Source: Echinostoma caproni
Taxonomy: Eukaryota; Platyhelminthes; Trematoda; Plagiorchiida; Echinostomatidae
DNA length: 10,307 bases
Direction of reading: 5' to 3'
Assembly (NCBI GenBank): GCA_900618425.1
Contig: UZAN01057433.1
Location: 1 to 10,307, forward strand
Position numbers and translations under genes: made by a program. Each line of letters begins with the position of its first letter. The stretch's first letter is position 1. Under the pieces are notes generated by a model. That model searched no databases and had not been told where the DNA came from. It was given only the letters and a program-made list of their open reading frames with translations. Shown piece by piece: positions 7,609 to 10,307 of the stretch.

Positions 7609-7749
7609 TCCATATGAAAATTATGGAACGTTCTTTTTCATAAAGATTATTGTATATATTTCATACATGTCTGAGGACAGACTGTGCCAAACGAATCATG
7701 GTACAAATATTTTTATAAAGAAGAAGAGGTTTCACGATTGGCTTGTGAG
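7609..7749. other. Spacer between the inverted repeat arms
   Basis: About 141 bases of AT-rich DNA with no coding content. It holds a short hairpin, GTCTG-AGGA-CAGAC, near 7669-7682. If the arms pair as RNA or single-stranded DNA, this segment is the loop. Confidence 0.6.
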
Positions 7750-8206
7750 CTGAATACTGCCAGGTTGCCCAGGCCAATGCAGGTGAANTGATCCGCAAGA
7801 CAGCGGGGCGGTGTGTGAAAACTACAATCCATTGTGGGCTGGAGTCCAGTTCATCGGATCATTCGCCTTTCGGACGGGGTCAAACGTTCAAGGTGCCCAA
7901 TACACCTCGATGCCCAATCCAGCCGGTGACCACGGCCACAACTGATTCGTACGCCTTCTATTGGTTGGTTAGGAATCAGGGCTTTTGGCCAAATCCCCTA
8001 GGTGAACTATCAGTGGTCCACCAACCCGGTTATAGCCCCGGATGTTAGCTATTAGTCCTCTCACTTTGGTGGGAAAACACCGCCACGAGAAGGCAGTGAG
8101 TAGGGCTTCATCAGCGGAGGCTATTTGAGAAGCTTGGTCGTATGGGAGCATTTCGCGAGGTGCAAGGGAAGGCTGACTAGCCGCAACCCTGGACACCCAC
8201 CCCCAG
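7750..8206 (+). repeat. Right arm of a large inverted repeat, possible LINE 5' region
   Basis: Partner of 7201-7608 in reverse orientation, starting with the same CTGAATACTGCCAGG end and continuing to the CCCACCCCCAGG stretch. It runs in the same direction as, and directly into, the LINE at about 8210. It could therefore be that element's 5' untranslated region, in which case the left arm would be a lone 5' fragment of a second copy. Alternatively the pair is a foldback element that happens to abut the LINE. It contains one ambiguous base (7788). Confidence 0.8.
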
Positions 8207-8967
8207 GATCTGCAGACGATCGTACTATAAGTTACGTCTCAGATGGAAATGNCGCCCTGCCTCTAATAAGGTCCGAGTCTAACCGAACACTTCTCCACCA
8301 GCTGAGGCTCTCTTCCGTCGTCGATGCCCGTTCGAACTAGCCATATTTAACGTGTGTACCATGCTGCGTGCAGGACAACAGGCATGTTCAGCTTATACCC
8401 TCGAGACCCTAGCCATCGTTGTGTTGTTTCTAAGAAACTCGTATTCAAGACTCCAACCCGCCCTCCGGTTGAAATCCCCATCAAACCCTCCCGAGAAGTT
8501 TCACTTACGTCCTTCTGGGGACCCTGAGGCTGCGGTTTCTGGTCTTGCTGGCGTTGACGTGGCTCTCAGTGAGAACTGAAGCCACGCTCCTAGATTGGAT
8601 CCGTCGATAGTAGGCTATGCGCAATGAGACTTAAAGGCTCGTGAAAAGCAAGCAGTCGTCACTCCGAAAGACGTAGCTAGTCTGTCGTCTCAGCGTACGC
8701 TACAGTCAAAGATTCGTTATACCAAAAGCTGCGCTACCTCTTGTGTAAAGCGAATCGAGCTGATATCGTGATTTTAGCAGCAGATGTGAATGCTAGAGTA
8801 GGCCGGCTGTCTTCGAATGAGGCGCATTTGTCCGGACTGGAATCCTGTAGCTCGGAAAACAGCTATTGGCTATAAGTTCCGACCACCGCCNCAGACGATC
8901 CAACTACCGTTACGCCGCTTGGCGTCCAGCTTCCTCGAGTTAGCGACAGACGCACCACATTGCTATA

Positions 8968-9052
8968 GGGTGGTGGTGGCGCAGTGGTTTAGTCGGTCAT
9001 AGGTGTGCTTTGGAACCTATGGTCCGAGGTTCGAGCCCCAACACCACCACCC
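8968..9052 (+). repeat. tRNA-derived SINE-like head with A and B boxes, inserted in the LINE
   Basis: An 85-base tRNA-like unit bounded by complementary ends, GGGTGGTGGTG at 8968-8978 and CACCACCACCC at 9042-9052. The internal RNA polymerase III promoter is perfect: A box TGGCGCAGTGG (8977-8987, consensus TRGYNNARNNG) and B box GGTTCGAGCCC (9028-9038, consensus GGTTCGANNCC). An anticodon-arm-like stem CATAGGT/ACCTATG has a 10-base loop, too long for a tRNA, and the T and D stems pair poorly, so it is not a working tRNA. It splits the LINE endonuclease, whose later part resumes near 9230. The element body may continue to about 9210, but I cannot place its 3' end or target-site duplication. Confidence 0.65.
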
Positions 9053-9229
9053 AACTTTGCTGTCGTCCGGTCCAAAACAACACGTAACCTATCGGGGCCT
9101 TATGTTGTTCGCTACTCCGAGTCCCGGGGATTAGGTTACCGGATTCCATCACTGAACAGCAAGTCCTCGTGACCATGGGGCTTTCTCCGTCTGCTGTTCA
9201 TCATAGGAAATTCTGCAGTAAAAAAGCCG
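9053..9229. other. Unassigned sequence between the SINE-like head and the resumed LINE
   Basis: About 180 bases with no motif of the LINE endonuclease in any frame that I can recognise. It is either the body and tail of the SINE-like insertion or badly decayed LINE sequence. A short A-rich run (AGTAAAAAAG, near 9217-9226) just before the LINE resumes would suit the tail of a retroposed insertion. Confidence 0.35.
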
Positions 9230-10307
9230 CAAATTGCGGGATCGCATACAAGACTGCCGCTCGGACTGTAGCACTTCCTTCGAGTCCGATCACGCATTAG
9301 TTAGCGCCAAGCTGTTTATGTGCTTCGGTGGGTGTTCTAAACGCACGACACAGCGACGGTTAGACTGCAATGAGTTGTCACAACCAGCATACCTAGACGT
9401 CTTTCAGAACGCGTAGGCTGAAAAGCTAGAACCAACCACGCCTGATACCATGTCAGCACTGATCGCTTATAAAGAATGCTCTGCTTTTGGCTGGTTTAAT
9501 CAATTGTGCTCTGACACGTCGTGTCGTGACACCCTGGGTGTCCGCTGAATCGCTGTGCCTTCTTGAGGCACATCGGTCACTCCCGACCGGCAGCGAGCAC
9601 AACGTAACGACTTGTAACGAGACGTGAGTCCACGCAGAGATCGCGAAATCCGGTCTTGACGCACATCAGAGATGGAACGTGCTGTTGCCATGGAAAATTC
9701 CCGTAAACTGTTCTATCTCATTTGAGTCACCAGTGGAAAAGCTTTGGGTGTGAGCGAAACGATCCCTGACGATCCGCGGCTCCCTTATTCGCAATCAACA
9801 GCGGCTTCTTACACGCCGGGCCGAGCACTGCAAGACACTTTAACCGACCACCAGCATCAGCTTCTCACAGCCATTCCGGCACATGTTACATCGTTTGTCT
9901 CAAGAGATCCACCGTCTGAGGTGGAAATCCGTAAGGAGATCCAAACCTTCGGGTGTCACAGCGACGGGCTTTGATGGCCTTCCCCCAGTTCTATTTAAAG
10001 ATGGTGGAATCGATTGACGTTCCCATCTTTAAAAAGGGCCCGCGCAGTGACCGCGCCAATCATAGGGATACAAGTCTGATCCCAATAGCGTCAAAGCTGT
10101 TGGCGTCCGTCATTCTCCGCCGATTGTACACTATGCGTGAGGAGCAGGCTGGGCTTCGCGCCGGTCGTGGATGCATCGATCAAATCTTCACACCCGATAG
10201 CTGCTAGAGCACCGTCATGCTTACCATAGACCAACGATTATTGTTCTTAAACACTCGTGCGGCCTTCGATACTGTCAATGGAAGTGTTCTATGGAACTGT
10301 TCCTTTA

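Larger units (their letters stand above)
8210..10307 (+). pseudogene. Decayed LINE: AP-type endonuclease then reverse transcriptase (runs off the right edge)
   Basis: Non-LTR retrotransposon ORF broken by many stops and shifts. Endonuclease pieces: FELAIFNVCTMLRAG from 8331; GDPEAAVSGLAGVDVALSE at 8516-8576; ADVNARVGRLSS at 8780-8815, which keeps the D-x-N motif; and, past a SINE-like insertion, DCRSDCSTSFESDHALVSA at about 9254-9311, with the catalytic SDH at 9285-9293. Linker: EMERAVAMENSRKLFYLI near 9671-9723 and LGVSETI near 9741. Reverse transcriptase: SEVEIRKEI near 9916, FDGLPPVLFKDGG at about 9969-10008, then directly VPIFKKG, SLIPIASKLLASVILRRL, EQAGLRAGRGCIDQIFT and, after a stop at 10205-10207, LFLNTRAAFDTVNGSVLW. 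It is missing a segment between FKDGG and VPIFKKG, and motif A has Asn (10250-10252) where the catalytic Asp is expected. It is dead. The clade (CR1- or RTE-like) is not settled. Confidence 0.88.

Noticed and set aside
7252..8196. Matching open frames in the two repeat arms (7252-7584 plus, 7969-8196 minus) that look like a conserved protein
   Set aside because: The arms are copies of one repeat, so similar translations are expected. Most base differences between them change the amino acid (for example T/I, R/D, R/L, F/Y), so there is no sign of coding constraint.
8968..9052. A functional tRNA gene
   Set aside because: A and B boxes are perfect, but the T stem pairs at only two positions, the D stem is poor and the anticodon loop is too long. 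It sits inside a dead LINE, so a tRNA-derived repeat is more likely.

Overview
This looks like nuclear DNA from a parasitic flatworm, most likely a trematode of the liver-fluke type (Clonorchis/Opisthorchis/Fasciola-like). The reasons are a spliced eukaryotic Cu/Zn superoxide dismutase gene, introns with GT..AG borders, and decayed Ty3/Gypsy and non-LTR elements whose residual protein motifs resemble those common in fluke genomes. The species call is an inference. Five isolated ambiguous bases (5272, 5593, 7788, 8252, 8891) fit a draft assembly.

Layout. 1-1185: the 3' end of a broken Gypsy pol (integrase core, C-terminal domain and a tail with 57-bp repeats). 1420-1850: a faint gag-like remnant. 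About 1880-2110: a possible LTR-like piece. 2165-2240: a core promoter candidate (CACGTG, then TATAAAT). 2270-3625: an intact, intronless 451-codon gene that I do not recognise, with a C4 zinc-ribbon-like motif, a Pro/Thr-rich linker and a strongly basic tail. A 56-codon ORF follows at 3665-3835. About 3836-4830 is AT-rich and shows no recognisable gene.

4941-6638, minus strand: the last two coding exons of Cu/Zn superoxide dismutase, separated by a 1305-bp intron that carries a LINE 3'-end fragment, two adjacent palindromes and a C12 tract. The first coding exon (about 23 codons) was not found and probably lies beyond the right edge. If so, everything from 6639 to 10307 is SOD intron 1. That stretch holds a pair of inverted repeat copies facing each other (7201-7608 and 7750-8206), followed by a decayed LINE (about 8210-10307, endonuclease then reverse transcriptase) interrupted by a tRNA-derived, SINE-like insertion at 8968.

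The orphan gene and SOD are convergent. Only these two look functional. The orphan gene is the item most worth following up: it stays fully open for 451 codons among heavily mutated mobile-element debris.
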